A DNA stretch of 49,339 nucleotides, from assembly GCA_040902585.1 (NCBI GenBank), contig JBBDXA010000030.1, positions 1 through 49,339 of the forward strand, written 5' to 3'. The stretch comes from JBBDXA01 sp040902585. GTDB taxonomy: Bacteria > Planctomycetota > Phycisphaerae > Phycisphaerales > Phycisphaeraceae. Shown here piece by piece: positions 8,158-16,354 of this stretch (its first letter is position 1; each line of letters begins with the position of its first letter). Position numbers and translations under genes: made by a program. Below the pieces are notes generated by a model, which searched no databases, was not told the origin of the DNA, and saw only the letters and a list, made by a program, of their open reading frames with translations.

Positions 8158-9408
8158 CTACGTCGCGCTCTTCACCGGCAACAGTCCGCCCATCTTCGCC
8201 GTGCTTTTCCTCGCCGCGAACCACATGATGCCGATGCCGAAGAGGACCATGATGAAGCTGAGCAGTTGGCCGCGCGTCAGGCCGATGGCGGCGAATTCCT
8301 GATTCGCGATGTGAGCATCCGGGGCGCGCCAGAACTCGTCGATGATGCGAGCGATGCCGTAGGTCACGCCGAAGAGCCCGGCGATCACGCCCGGCTTGCG
8401 CGGCCTGAGCCACACCAGCACCAGCACGACCAGCACGCAGAAACCTTCGAGAAAAGCCGCGAAAAGCTGCGAAGGGTAATGCGGCGAAAGCAGCGGGGCG
8501 ATTGTCTGGCCCACGATCGAGCCGCCCGTGCCGCCCGCCTGCACGGTGCCGATGAGCTTGCCGAGCGTGACTTCAACGAGCCGGGCGTCGTGGTCTTTCA
8601 CCGCCGCGATCCACTGCTCCGCGGTGACACCCGCCTGGCTGACGACATCCTTGAGCGAGAGCAGCGCCTCGGTGTTCCACTTCGGGCCGAGCCAGTCGTA
8701 CATGTCCTGGGGAAACTTCACCGCCCAGCGATAGCCTTCATCACACACCCTGCCGACAAGCTCGCCGTTAATGAAGTTGGCGATGCGACCGAAGAGAAAG
8801 CCGACAGCCGCGGCCACGGCGGCGAAATCGAGCAGGTGCAGAAAGTTGTGCTTGCGTGTGATGGTGATGGCCACTTCACCCGCCGTCGAAGCGGTGACAG
8901 GCAGGCCGCACTCCGGGCAGGTGCTCTCCACCTTCTGGCGATGGAGGTCGTACTTGCAGCGATGGCATTCGATGTGATCGAGCAGCTTGTGTTGATCATC
9001 GAAGGCAGCGGGGCGGGTGACGGTGATCTTGCGTTCGCGGCGGGCGTACCACCAGATGACGAGGGCGGTGCCGATCATCGCGCCGTGGCTGGACATGCCG
9101 CCGCCCTGGAGGGCGAGGACGCCCCAGTAAGGCGGGTCGCTGGTGAAGCCGAGCAGGTGCGGCTTGTAGAAGAAGACGTAGCCGAGCCTGCCGCCGGCGA
9201 CCACGGCTATCGCGCCGATGATGACGAAGTCAGTGATCTCTTTGGCGTGCAGCGTGGTGAAGCCGACCTTGCGAATGCGCTGGCAGAGAAACCAGCCCAC
9301 GGCGAAGGCGGTGAGGTAGGCCAGCCCGTACCAGCGCAGGCCGAAGGTCTCCGTGAACTGAATCGCGAAGGGGTCGATGTTGTGAAGCCAGGCGCTGAGG
9401 GTGGGCAT
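8158..9408 (-). CDS. lgt: Prolipoprotein diacylglyceryl transferase with zinc-ribbon insert
   Basis: Lgt transfers diacylglycerol from phosphatidylglycerol to the lipobox cysteine of prolipoproteins. This 416-aa protein is far longer than the usual ~290. Core motifs are present: GGGMSSHGAMIG (102-113), the signature GRIANFINGELVGR, and YPSQLFAAFLEG. At least seven hydrophobic segments are visible. There are two insertions. A CxxC...CxxC zinc ribbon (Cys 148, 151, 164, 167; CHRCKYDL and CPECGLPV) lies between the third and fourth membrane parts. A ~70-residue loop (KFPQDMYDWLGPKWNTEALL...) comes before YPSQL. The ATG at 9408 is preferred to a TTG four codons upstream. The window's own lipoproteins (LSGC at 15404-16057, LPGC at 43860-44381) would be substrates. 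Confidence 0.95.
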   Translation of the reverse strand: MPTLSAWLHNIDPFAIQFTETFGLRWYGLAYLTAFAVGWFLCQRIRKVGFTTLHAKEITDFVIIGAIAVVAGGRLGYVFFYKPHLLGFTSDPPYWGVLALQGGGMSSHGAMIGTALVIWWYARRERKITVTRPAAFDDQHKLLDHIECHRCKYDLHRQKVESTCPECGLPVTASTAGEVAITITRKHNFLHLLDFAAVAAAVGFLFGRIANFINGELVGRVCDEGYRWAVKFPQDMYDWLGPKWNTEALLSLKDVVSQAGVTAEQWIAAVKDHDARLVEVTLGKLIGTVQAGGTGGSIVGQTIAPLLSPHYPSQLFAAFLEGFCVLVVLVLVWLRPRKPGVIAGLFGVTYGIARIIDEFWRAPDAHIANQEFAAIGLTRGQLLSFIMVLFGIGIMWFAARKSTAKMGGLLPVKSAT

Positions 9409-9420
9409 TGGCGAAATCAA

Positions 9421-9531
9421 AAAATCAAAAAAGCAGAAAAGCAGAAAATAGCAGAAACGCGGGCAGTCATCATCGGGCCGGCACCTCTGTCCTCATTTTC
9501 TGCTTTTCTGCTTTTCTGCTTTTTTGATTTT
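9421..9531. repeat. F8 inverted repeat between rnr and lgt
   Basis: Arms of at least 28 nt (9421-9448 and 9504-9531) pair perfectly; the unit is AGCAGAAA. The right arm lies 4 bp after the rnr stop on the minus strand, so it may end rnr transcripts. The same unit recurs at 44393-44512. Confidence 0.8.
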
Positions 9532-9535
9532 CAGC

Positions 9536-12067
9536 CTACCACTTCCTCTTCTTCTCCGGCTTGCTCTTGAGCTTGAACGGCTTCTTCTTCTTCGACTTCT
9601 TCACCGCCATCGTCTCCTGATGCGCCTTCTTCGCGCCATTGGGTTGCTTGCGTTTGAACGGCTTCTCTCCCGCCGCTTGCGGCTTCGCATTTCCCTCGCC
9701 GCCGTCCTTCGTCCCCGGCGCGACGATCGCGCCGCTGCCGTGGACTTCCGACACGATCACCAGATCCATCTTGCGGCGAACGGTGTCCACCGAGGCGACG
9801 CGAACGATGAAGCGGTGGCCGATGGCGATGGTCTTGCCGCTGCGCTGGGCGACGAGGCCGCCGGTGTTGCGGTTGTAGGCGAAGCGATCGCTGACGGAGC
9901 CGAACGAGCGGGAGATATCCGCCACGCTGATGAAACCGTCAACCAGATACCGGTTGAGCTGCACGAAGATGCCGCTGCCCGTGACGCCGGTGACGGTGCC
10001 TTCGTAGTCATCGCCCAGGTGCTCCGCGAGAAGGGCGAGCACGAGGTAGGTGCGCAGATCGCGCTCCGCCGCTTCGCTGTTGCGTTCGGTACCCGAGCAG
10101 TGTCGGCACATCTCGTTGAGCCGATCTTCATTGGGGCAGCGCGGGTCGTGCGCCATGTCCTTGGCGATCTTGTCCTTCGCCCGCCCGCCCGGCGTCATCT
10201 GCACGCGATGCTTGGCCAGGGCATCGAGGTAGGCATCGAGACCGCGGTGCACGATCAGGTCGGGGTATCGCCGGATCGGGCTGGTGAAGTGCGTGTAGTG
10301 TTCACTCGCCAGCGCGAAGTGCCCGATGAGCAGCGGCGAATACTCAGCCTGGCTCAAAGTGCGCAGCACGGCGAAATGCACCGCCTGCTGCGAGGGCTTG
10401 CCCTGCACGCCGGTGAGCAGCGTCTGCAATTCCTTTCGCGTCGGGTTGGCGGGGATGTTGTAGCCGGCGACGCGCGCGAACGAGCGCAGGTCGCTCATGT
10501 CATGCGCGGGTGGATCAGGATGGATGCGCCGCACCATCAGGACATTGAGCGAATCAAAAAGCCTGGCTGTGGCTTCGTTCGCTTCCACCATGAACATCTC
10601 GATGACTTTGTGCGTGAAGGCATCGTCTTCAGGCTTCGCGTCGATCACGTTGCCCAGGTCATCGAACACGAGTTCCACATCAGGCAGCGCGAGCACGATC
10701 ATGCCCTGCTTGAACCGGCGCTTGCGGATCACCTTCGCCAGTTCATCCATCAGCTTCAGCGTCTGGATGAGCTGACTGGAATACTTCGGCTCCGTCTTGG
10801 TTTCCTTGCGGGCAGCCTTGATGTCATCATCGATCAGGGCCTGGGCTTCGAGATAGGTCAGCCGCTTGGCGCTCTTGATGACTGTGCGCGCGAAGCGCTG
10901 GCTGAGGACGTTGCCGTCCGCGTCGTACGTCATGAACGCGCTCAGGCAGTAGCGATTCACGCCTTCCTGAAGCGAGCACACGCCGTTGGAAAGAACCTCC
11001 GGCAACATCGGCACGACCTTGCGCGGCAGATAGGTGCTGTTGCCCCGCTTGTACGCTTCCTTATCGAGTTCGCTGCCGGGCGTGACGTAGTGCGAAACAT
11101 GGGCGATGTGAACGCCCAGTTCATAGAAAGGGCCGAGGGTGGAGGGCCGAGGGCCAAGGGATTTGGCGCTTGTTTCGTCCCCGTTTTCCCCTTGGCCCTT
11201 GGCCCCTGGCCCTTGGCCCTCTCCCAGCCGCCGAATCGAAATCGCATCATCAAAATCCTTCGCGTCGGGAGGATCGATGGTGATGATGAATTCGTTGGTC
11301 AGGTCCACGCGCTCTTCGGGCACGGCATCGAGGCTCAGCTTCTGGCTGGCGGCGCGGGCTTCATCGACGACGGACTGGGGAAACTTTTCCACCAGGCCAT
11401 AGGCTTTCATCGTCGCAGCGGTTTCGACATCCGGCTCACCCGCGTCGCCGAGGATTTCGGTGATGACGCCTTCGCCCATGTGCTCGGACGTGGGGTAGTC
11501 GATGAGCTCGATGGCGACCTTGTCGCCGGCCTTGGCGTTCTTGGCGTGCGGGTCGCGGATGATGACCGGCTCATGCATGAACTTGCCGTCGACAGAAACG
11601 ATCCAGTGCCCGCCCTTCTGGCTGAGGGTGCCGACGTACTGGCGATCGCTGCGCTGGATGATCTCGACGATGCGCCCGGTGTAGGGCGAGCGTCCGACGC
11701 CGGCGCGACCTTTCTCATGGACGACGCGAGCGCGCACGCGGTCGCCGGTCATCGCCATCAGGGTCTTGCCTTCGGGGACGAACAGGTCGCCGTATTCCAT
11801 CTTCGTGTCAGGCACGATGAAGCCGAAGCCGCGCTCGTTGCCGCGGAACTGACCGATGACTTCGCGTCCCGGCGGCGGCAGGGAGACGTGATCGGAAGAG
11901 CCGATCACCACCTGCCCGTTCTCGGCGAGCTGGGTCAGGGCGGTGCGGAACATCTCGCGCTCTTGGGGGGCGATGTGCAGCTCCTCGGCAAGCTCGTCCG
12001 CATCGCGGGGTTGGTATCGCTTGTCGGCGACGTGCTGGAGAATTTTTCGGTGGATGTATTCGGGCAT
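9536..12067 (-). CDS. rnr: Ribonuclease R, with a repeat-derived insert
   Basis: This 843-aa exoribonuclease of the RNB family degrades structured RNA 3' to 5'. Domain order: N-terminal winged-helix (MPEYIHRKILQHVADKRY), two cold-shock domains, the catalytic RNB domain with TIDPPDAKDFDDAISI (the metal-binding aspartates), an S1 domain (EGTVTGVTGSGIFVQLNRY), and a Lys-rich tail (KKSKKKKPFKLKSKPEKKRK) typical of RNase R. A ~32-residue insert (GEGQGPGAKGQGENGDE...GPRPSTLGP, residues ~282-313) derived from inverted F5 repeats lies right after the catalytic motif, in the loop before YELGVHIAHVSHYV. The frame is intact. It is followed by the F8 hairpin and then lgt. Confidence 0.95.
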   Translation of the reverse strand: MPEYIHRKILQHVADKRYQPRDADELAEELHIAPQEREMFRTALTQLAENGQVVIGSSDHVSLPPPGREVIGQFRGNERGFGFIVPDTKMEYGDLFVPEGKTLMAMTGDRVRARVVHEKGRAGVGRSPYTGRIVEIIQRSDRQYVGTLSQKGGHWIVSVDGKFMHEPVIIRDPHAKNAKAGDKVAIELIDYPTSEHMGEGVITEILGDAGEPDVETAATMKAYGLVEKFPQSVVDEARAASQKLSLDAVPEERVDLTNEFIITIDPPDAKDFDDAISIRRLGEGQGPGAKGQGENGDETSAKSLGPRPSTLGPFYELGVHIAHVSHYVTPGSELDKEAYKRGNSTYLPRKVVPMLPEVLSNGVCSLQEGVNRYCLSAFMTYDADGNVLSQRFARTVIKSAKRLTYLEAQALIDDDIKAARKETKTEPKYSSQLIQTLKLMDELAKVIRKRRFKQGMIVLALPDVELVFDDLGNVIDAKPEDDAFTHKVIEMFMVEANEATARLFDSLNVLMVRRIHPDPPAHDMSDLRSFARVAGYNIPANPTRKELQTLLTGVQGKPSQQAVHFAVLRTLSQAEYSPLLIGHFALASEHYTHFTSPIRRYPDLIVHRGLDAYLDALAKHRVQMTPGGRAKDKIAKDMAHDPRCPNEDRLNEMCRHCSGTERNSEAAERDLRTYLVLALLAEHLGDDYEGTVTGVTGSGIFVQLNRYLVDGFISVADISRSFGSVSDRFAYNRNTGGLVAQRSGKTIAIGHRFIVRVASVDTVRRKMDLVIVSEVHGSGAIVAPGTKDGGEGNAKPQAAGEKPFKRKQPNGAKKAHQETMAVKKSKKKKPFKLKSKPEKKRKW
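11129..11221. repeat. F5 inverted pair inside rnr
   Basis: GGGCCGAGGGCCAAGGG (ending 11160) faces CCCTTGGCCCTTGGCCCCT (11189-11221). The pair adds ~32 codons to the RNB domain without breaking the frame. Confidence 0.85.
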
Positions 12068-12074
12068 GGGGGGA

Positions 12075-12219
12075 GAGCTTTCAGCTATCAGCTATCAGCT
12101 GTCAGCATTTTCGACACGGCGTGAGGCGGAAGCGAAGTTGATGATCGGGATTGAAAAAGACGCAGAGATCAGGTCCGGCGCGTCGGGCTGAAGGCTGAAA
12201 GCTGATCGCTGACAGCTTT
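12075..12219. repeat. F9 heptamer repeats, inverted, between rnr and the YlbF-like gene
   Basis: CAGCTATCAGCTATCAGCTG (12075-12106) faces GGCTGAAGGCTGAAAGCTGA (12186-12219) in inverted orientation. The unit is 7 bp. The space separates divergent genes, so promoters for both must lie close to or inside it. Confidence 0.7.
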
Positions 12220-12263
12220 GCTATGCTAGCACGTTCATCTTCCTTATGAGTGAAAGGCTGGAC

Positions 12264-12698
12264 ATGGCAACGACGCAGGAGATTCTCGATGCGGCAAAGA
12301 AGGTCGGCAAACTGATTGCCGAGCACTCGGCTGCGAAAAAAATGGACGAGCTGATGCACAAGCTTCAGACCGATCGCGAAGCCCAGCGGGCCTTGACGGA
12401 TTACAACCGGCAGATGCAGGCGATCCAGGAAAAGCAGGCAACGGGCCGGCCCATCGAAGTCGAAGACAAACGCAAGCTGGAACAGTTCCAGTCCGCGCTG
12501 GCGATGAACCCCACGCTGGGGCAGTTGCAGACGGCGCAGATCGATTACCTCGAACTGATGCGGCAGGTCGATGACGCGATCGACAACGCGGCCCCCGTAC
12601 CCGGCACAGGGCCGGCGGCAGGGGCGGGCGGCGCAGGGGGGCAGGGGGGACCGGGGGGACCCGGGGGACCGGGGGTATCGCCGCTGATTACGGGGTGA
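12264..12698 (+). CDS. YlbF-family-like protein with Gly/Pro-rich tail
   Basis: The protein is 144 aa. Residues 1-110 (TTQEILDAAKKVGKLIAEHS ... EAQRALTDYNRQMQAIQEKQ) are helical and resemble the YlbF/YmcA (Com_YlbF) domain, known in Bacillus as part of a complex that affects RNase Y and development. The tail (GAGGAGGQGGPGGPGGPG) is low complexity and is encoded by a chain of G5-G6 runs. The ATG at 12264 is preferred over 12246 because GAAAGG stands upstream. The role in planctomycetes is unknown. Confidence 0.75.
   Translation: MATTQEILDAAKKVGKLIAEHSAAKKMDELMHKLQTDREAQRALTDYNRQMQAIQEKQATGRPIEVEDKRKLEQFQSALAMNPTLGQLQTAQIDYLELMRQVDDAIDNAAPVPGTGPAAGAGGAGGQGGPGGPGGPGVSPLITG
12636..12675 (+). other. 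Potential G-quadruplex in the coding strand
   Basis: Five runs of five or six G (12636-41, 12644-49, 12653-58, 12663-67, 12671-75) are separated by 2-4 nt, near the 3' end of the YlbF-like gene. This fits a strong G-quadruplex pattern in DNA or mRNA. Confidence 0.7.
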
Positions 12699-12771
12699 GG
12701 TCGGGGAGGAATCTGAGATTTGAAAGCTGGGAATTGAGATTTGGGAGAGTCACGCAGGTGGCGCGGGCGAA

Positions 12772-13905
12772 TTACTTGCCGTCGGCAGGTGCCTCGACGG
12801 TGGCGGGGACGCCGGGGGCTGGTGCTACTGCGGGCACCTCAGCCGGTGCCTTCGGTGCCTTCGGTGCCTCGGGCTTGGGCGGTGCCAGTTCGGCATCAGT
12901 CAGTTCGAGGGGCTTCTTCTTCAAGAGAGCGGACCAGTCCTGAAGCACGGTGAGGCGCTGGAGCTTAAGATCCTGCCCGCGCAATCGCTTGGGCGGTGCC
13001 ATGCCCAGGGGCTTGCTGATCAGCCAGTCAAAGCCCAGGTCGCACTCGTTGAGCATGCTGAGGTAAGCTGCTTCGTGATTGGGCGAAGCTTTATTTTCAA
13101 CGAGCACCTGTGTGCACAGATCAGCATAACGGTAAAGCGCCTGGCCGAAGAGTTTGAGCACATCGTTGGGAATCTTAATGTTGTCAAAATTGAGCCGGGT
13201 CAGGCGATTGGACACAGCCTTGATGCCCGTGATCTCCGCCCCCATCATGCCGTTGATCTTGTCAGCGTGGAAGAAGACACGATCATTGAGCTTCCTGAGC
13301 ACTGCTTCGATGGCGGGTATTTCGCGGGTGTCCACCAAGGCCTGGTAGAGATACTCGAGCACCCAGCCTGACCCTTCCTTCTGCAAAGCGACGATCAGCG
13401 GCTTGACCATCGTCAGGCGCAGTTCCAGCGGCGTGTTCGGGTCCGCCATGAGAGCGGCCGCGGACTGCGCGGTGGGGTACACCACTGCCGAGGAGGTGTC
13501 CAGCAACCCGATCTTGATCACCTCCGCGATCTTCGCGTTCTTGACCATCTTGGCGACGATCTGCACGTTGATGCGCGTGATCAAATGCTTGCTGTCGGCA
13601 ATGGTCACCAGCGCGGTCGCCACGATCTGGTTGTAGTACGCGAGGAAGTGTTCCTTCGGTGCCTGGTTGTAAGGCTCAATCAGCCGATCTCGCCCCGCAG
13701 CGACCGCCTCGGGCTTGCCGGTGGCCATCTGCTTGATCCAGTAGTTGACCGTGTCGGAGACGATCTTCTGCTCGCCGGCGTCCAGCGGCGTGTCCTTGAT
13801 GACGATGGTGTTGGTGATGCGCCCCGGCTCCTGCTGGGCGACAGCCGCCCCGGCAAATACCAGGCTCATCAAAGCAACAGCGGGAGCGACATGCCTGTGT
13901 CTCAT
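12772..13905 (-). CDS. Exported protein of unknown function, 377 aa
   Basis: A signal peptide (MRHRHVAPAVALMSLVFAGAAVA) is followed by an all-helical body. Phrases such as AVAAGRDRLIEPYNQAPKEH and DPNTPLELRLTMVKPLIVAL suggest HEAT- or ARM-like helical repeats. The C-terminal tail is rich in Pro, Ala and Glu (PPKPEAPKAPKAPAEVPAV). The start at 13905 is chosen for the signal peptide; the frame is open upstream but encodes nothing plausible. No catalytic motif is visible and I do not recognise the family. It lies convergent to the YlbF-like gene with only 73 bp between stops, which hold AAATTGAGATTT-type F7 units. Confidence 0.65.
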   Translation of the reverse strand: MRHRHVAPAVALMSLVFAGAAVAQQEPGRITNTIVIKDTPLDAGEQKIVSDTVNYWIKQMATGKPEAVAAGRDRLIEPYNQAPKEHFLAYYNQIVATALVTIADSKHLITRINVQIVAKMVKNAKIAEVIKIGLLDTSSAVVYPTAQSAAALMADPNTPLELRLTMVKPLIVALQKEGSGWVLEYLYQALVDTREIPAIEAVLRKLNDRVFFHADKINGMMGAEITGIKAVSNRLTRLNFDNIKIPNDVLKLFGQALYRYADLCTQVLVENKASPNHEAAYLSMLNECDLGFDWLISKPLGMAPPKRLRGQDLKLQRLTVLQDWSALLKKKPLELTDAELAPPKPEAPKAPKAPAEVPAVAPAPGVPATVEAPADGK

Positions 13906-14249
13906 AGGCTTCCGTCTCTGGCCCGCCTCCCTGGGCAAGCCGCGCAAGTGGGTACCTGAAGGAACGTTATGGCCGGGGCGATGAAAAGTAACGCAGGGTG
14001 GGGTGGGTGTCAAACAGAAGGTCAGGCAATGATAGGCGAGGGAAGGTTGGGGAGCGCGGGCGGAAGCTCCCAATCACGAAGCACCGAAATCTCAAATCTC
14101 AAGCTTCAAATCACAAACAAATGCCATGGAGCACCGTCCCGACAGGGCGGTGCTATTTGCGCACGTCGTGTGAGGGCGCCATGTGGCACAACAGGATGCC
14201 GTCCACGCTCAGCACCACCCTGTCGGGATGGTGCTCTAATCTTTTCCCC
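13906..14249. other. 344-bp intergenic stretch holding F7 and F1 repeats
   Basis: No gene is supported. An F7-type segment (ATCTCAAATCTCAAGCTTCA, 14089-14119) is followed by an F1 inverted pair (14128-14236). The promoter of the secreted-protein gene should lie at its left end. Confidence 0.6.
14128..14236. repeat. F1 inverted pair (REPIN-like)
   Basis: The forward unit (14128-14154) has the G-C stem variant. The reverse unit (14211-14236) has the A-T variant. Both carry the GACAGGG loop. They are separated by ~56 bp and lie just after the mqnD stop. Confidence 0.85.
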
Positions 14250-15152
14250 TTACGCCGGTTCCACAAAATCAACCTCGCCGCACTCAGGCACCAGCCCCGC
14301 CACCACCGCTTCGCGCAGGAACATCTTCACCGCTTCGCGCCCGCGCCGGCCGTAGTCGAGCGTCCATTTGTTCACGTACATGCCCACGAATTGATCCGCC
14401 AGCTCCTTGCCCATGTCGCGGGCGTAGTTCATCGCGTAGTCCACCGCTGCGTCGCGATGCTCCAAGGCATACTTGATCGAATTCAGCAGCACGGTGCAAA
14501 TCTTGCCCATCGCGGGCTGACCCAGGTCCCGGCGAATGGCGTTGCCGCCCAGGGGCATCGGCAGGCCACGGGTTTCGGTCCACCACTTGCCCAGATCGAT
14601 CAGGCTTTTCAGACCAGTATCCGCGTAGGTGAGCTGGCCTTCATGAATGATGAGCCCGGCATCGAACTTGCCCGCCGCCACCTGCGGGATGATTTCATCG
14701 AACATCACCACGGAGACCTTCGCGGGTTTCTTTTTCAAGAGCAGGGAGAGGGCGAGGTAGGCACTGGTGCGCAGGCCGGGGATGGCGATGTGGGCACCGT
14801 CGAGATCGCTAAGCCGCAAGCGGCTGGATTCGGGCACGACGATCATCGGGCCGTAGCCGTCGCCCATCGATGAGCCGCAGCTTGTCATGGCGTACTTGTC
14901 CGCGATGTAGGGGTACTGGTGAATGGAAATCGCGGTGATCTCCAGTTCGCCTTTTTCGCTGCGATCGTTCAGGCTCTGAATGTCTTCGAGCACGTGAACG
15001 AAATCGTAAGGCCCGGTGTCGATGGTGGGCGTGTACGACTTGCCGCCGGGGCCGGTGCCATCGGGGAAATTCGCGAGGGGATACCACATGAAGGCGTCAT
15101 CGGGATCAGGCGAGTGGCCGATGCGCAGCGTTTGTCGTTGGAGAGCAGGCAT
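14250..15152 (-). CDS. mqnD: 1,4-dihydroxy-6-naphthoate synthase (MqnD), futalosine menaquinone route
   Basis: This is a 300-aa periplasmic-binding-protein fold enzyme of the MqnA/MqnD family. Family patterns include HSPDPDDAFMWYPL at the start (other MqnD proteins usually read SPCPNDT here), CGSSMGDGYGPMIV, LDGAHIAIPGLRTSAYL, and FDAGLIIHEGQLTY...DLGKWW..TRGLPMPLGG. The last two point to MqnD rather than MqnA. MqnD converts cyclic de-hypoxanthine futalosine to 1,4-dihydroxy-6-naphthoate. No other mqn gene is in the window. The start at 15152 (MPALQRQTLRIG) is chosen because the upstream frame runs into an F2 repeat. The DPDD variant of the start motif is odd but the rest is well conserved. 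Confidence 0.85.
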   Translation of the reverse strand: MPALQRQTLRIGHSPDPDDAFMWYPLANFPDGTGPGGKSYTPTIDTGPYDFVHVLEDIQSLNDRSEKGELEITAISIHQYPYIADKYAMTSCGSSMGDGYGPMIVVPESSRLRLSDLDGAHIAIPGLRTSAYLALSLLLKKKPAKVSVVMFDEIIPQVAAGKFDAGLIIHEGQLTYADTGLKSLIDLGKWWTETRGLPMPLGGNAIRRDLGQPAMGKICTVLLNSIKYALEHRDAAVDYAMNYARDMGKELADQFVGMYVNKWTLDYGRRGREAVKMFLREAVVAGLVPECGEVDFVEPA

Positions 15153-15223
15153 GTCGGCATGATAGGAGATGGGCGATGCGGGGCGAAGGCGACAGATTGT
15201 CGCAAGGAAAGGACTATCTCCGA

Positions 15224-15347
15224 GTGCCACGGCTCGACGAGGCTTTGCGAGGAGACCCGTGCGGTGGGCGTGGCGTCTTGTATGAAACGTGAGTCGCAGG
15301 TTGTTCGACACGGGTCTACTCCCCAAGCCTCGTCGACCCGTGGCACC
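15224..15347. repeat. F2 hairpin element, copy 2
   Basis: The arms of ~39 nt (5' GTGCCACGGCTCGACGAGG..., 3' ...CCTCGTCGACCCGTGGCAC) pair with only about five mismatches. The ~46-nt loop matches copy 1. Confidence 0.88.
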
Positions 15348-15348
15348 C

Positions 15349-15402
15349 GAGCCAATCACTCGAGCCAATCACCCGAGCCAATCACCCGAGCGAATTACCC
15401 GC
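15349..15402. repeat. 14-bp tandem repeat, CGAGCCAATCACC type
   Basis: Nearly four copies of a 14-bp unit (CGAGCCAATCACTC / CGAGCCAATCACCC) fill the gap between F2 copy 2 and the stop codon of the lipoprotein gene. Confidence 0.8.
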
Positions 15403-15403
15403 G

Positions 15404-16057
15404 TCAGTCCTGCGTCTCAACCTTCACCGGCTTCAGCTCCGCCGCGCGCTGGAGAATATCCGCAAGCATGCGCTGCTCCATCGGCGTGTCCTTTTCGAGC
15501 AGGTAAAACTTCCGCGTCGGCACGTTGGCCCGGCGAAACTCATCCGGGCGATCCGTCAGATTGCGCGACACCGAGTAGGCCTCCATCGATCCGGTCATTC
15601 GGCGAGTCGTGTCCGACAGGCGCTGGAGTTCGACCTCCACTTGCAGGAGATACGCACCCGTTTCATTCGCCTGGCCATCGCCTTCACCTTTGGTTGGCGT
15701 GAGCGAGATGGTGACGATTCGTCTCTGATTGTTGAGCGAGCTGCTCATGGCCTGATCGAATGTGCCGTTGTCTGCGGTCCAGAACTGCGTCACGTTCGGC
15801 GAAGGCTTGGGCTTGGAGGTGATGCGGCCGAAGCGGTAGTCCTGGCGGTTCACGGTAAAGCCATGATCGCGCAGGACCAGGACGCCCGCATCAAACGTCG
15901 CCCGGTAGGCGTCGGCTGAGACAGGCTGCGGATTGTCAATCGCCGGACCGGAGCCGCAACCGGACAGCGCGGCACACAGGATCGCACCGCAGGCAAGCGC
16001 GGTCAGCCGAGGTGTCAGACCCGCGCGAACGATTGGATAGGCCGAAGCTGGCACCAT
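15404..16057 (-). CDS. Lipoprotein of unknown function, 217 aa
   Basis: The N-terminus carries a lipoprotein signal ending in a lipobox (AALSGC near residue 34), so the protein is probably acylated by Lgt. The body (FDAGVLVLRDHGFTVNRQDY...GRITSKPKPSP) has alternating strands and helices and no cysteine-based motif. The pattern resembles planctomycete lipoproteins of unknown function. It is divergent from the histidine kinase gene across an F2 element. Confidence 0.7.
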   Translation of the reverse strand: MVPASAYPIVRAGLTPRLTALACGAILCAALSGCGSGPAIDNPQPVSADAYRATFDAGVLVLRDHGFTVNRQDYRFGRITSKPKPSPNVTQFWTADNGTFDQAMSSSLNNQRRIVTISLTPTKGEGDGQANETGAYLLQVEVELQRLSDTTRRMTGSMEAYSVSRNLTDRPDEFRRANVPTRKFYLLEKDTPMEQRMLADILQRAAELKPVKVETQD

Positions 16058-16104
16058 GCCACGCAGTCTATCGGCTCAGGGCGCGATGACACAAGCGCGG
16101 TGCC

Positions 16105-16233
16105 GGTTGCCACGACTCGACGAGGCTCTGCGAGGAGACCCGTGCGAGGAACCCTGTGTCTGCGATGAGCCTTATGTCTGCGAGGCCGCAGCGCACGGGT
16201 CTGCGTCGCAGAGCCTCCTTGACCTGTGGCACC
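16105..16233. repeat. F2 hairpin element, copy 3
   Basis: The arm motifs (GACGAGGCTCTGCGAGGAGA / GCACGGGTCTGCGTCGCAGA) and the TGCCAC...GTGGCACC ends are kept. The loop differs from copies 1 and 2 and carries two CTGTGTCTGCGA-like repeats. It lies between divergent genes. Confidence 0.85.
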
Positions 16234-16354
16234 CAAGGCACGATGCCGGGCACCCTAATCAACCACCCTGACTCCCTCGCCTCACGTCCCTATAAAAGCC
16301 TCAACCCCACCTCAGCGGCCCCTGCAATCAGCCGATCTATAAGGAGAGAGGACT

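Noticed and set aside
9524..12124. An 866-aa plus-strand open frame opposite RNase R
   Set aside because: Shadow frame produced by high GC; no motif, and it covers the intact RNase R gene.
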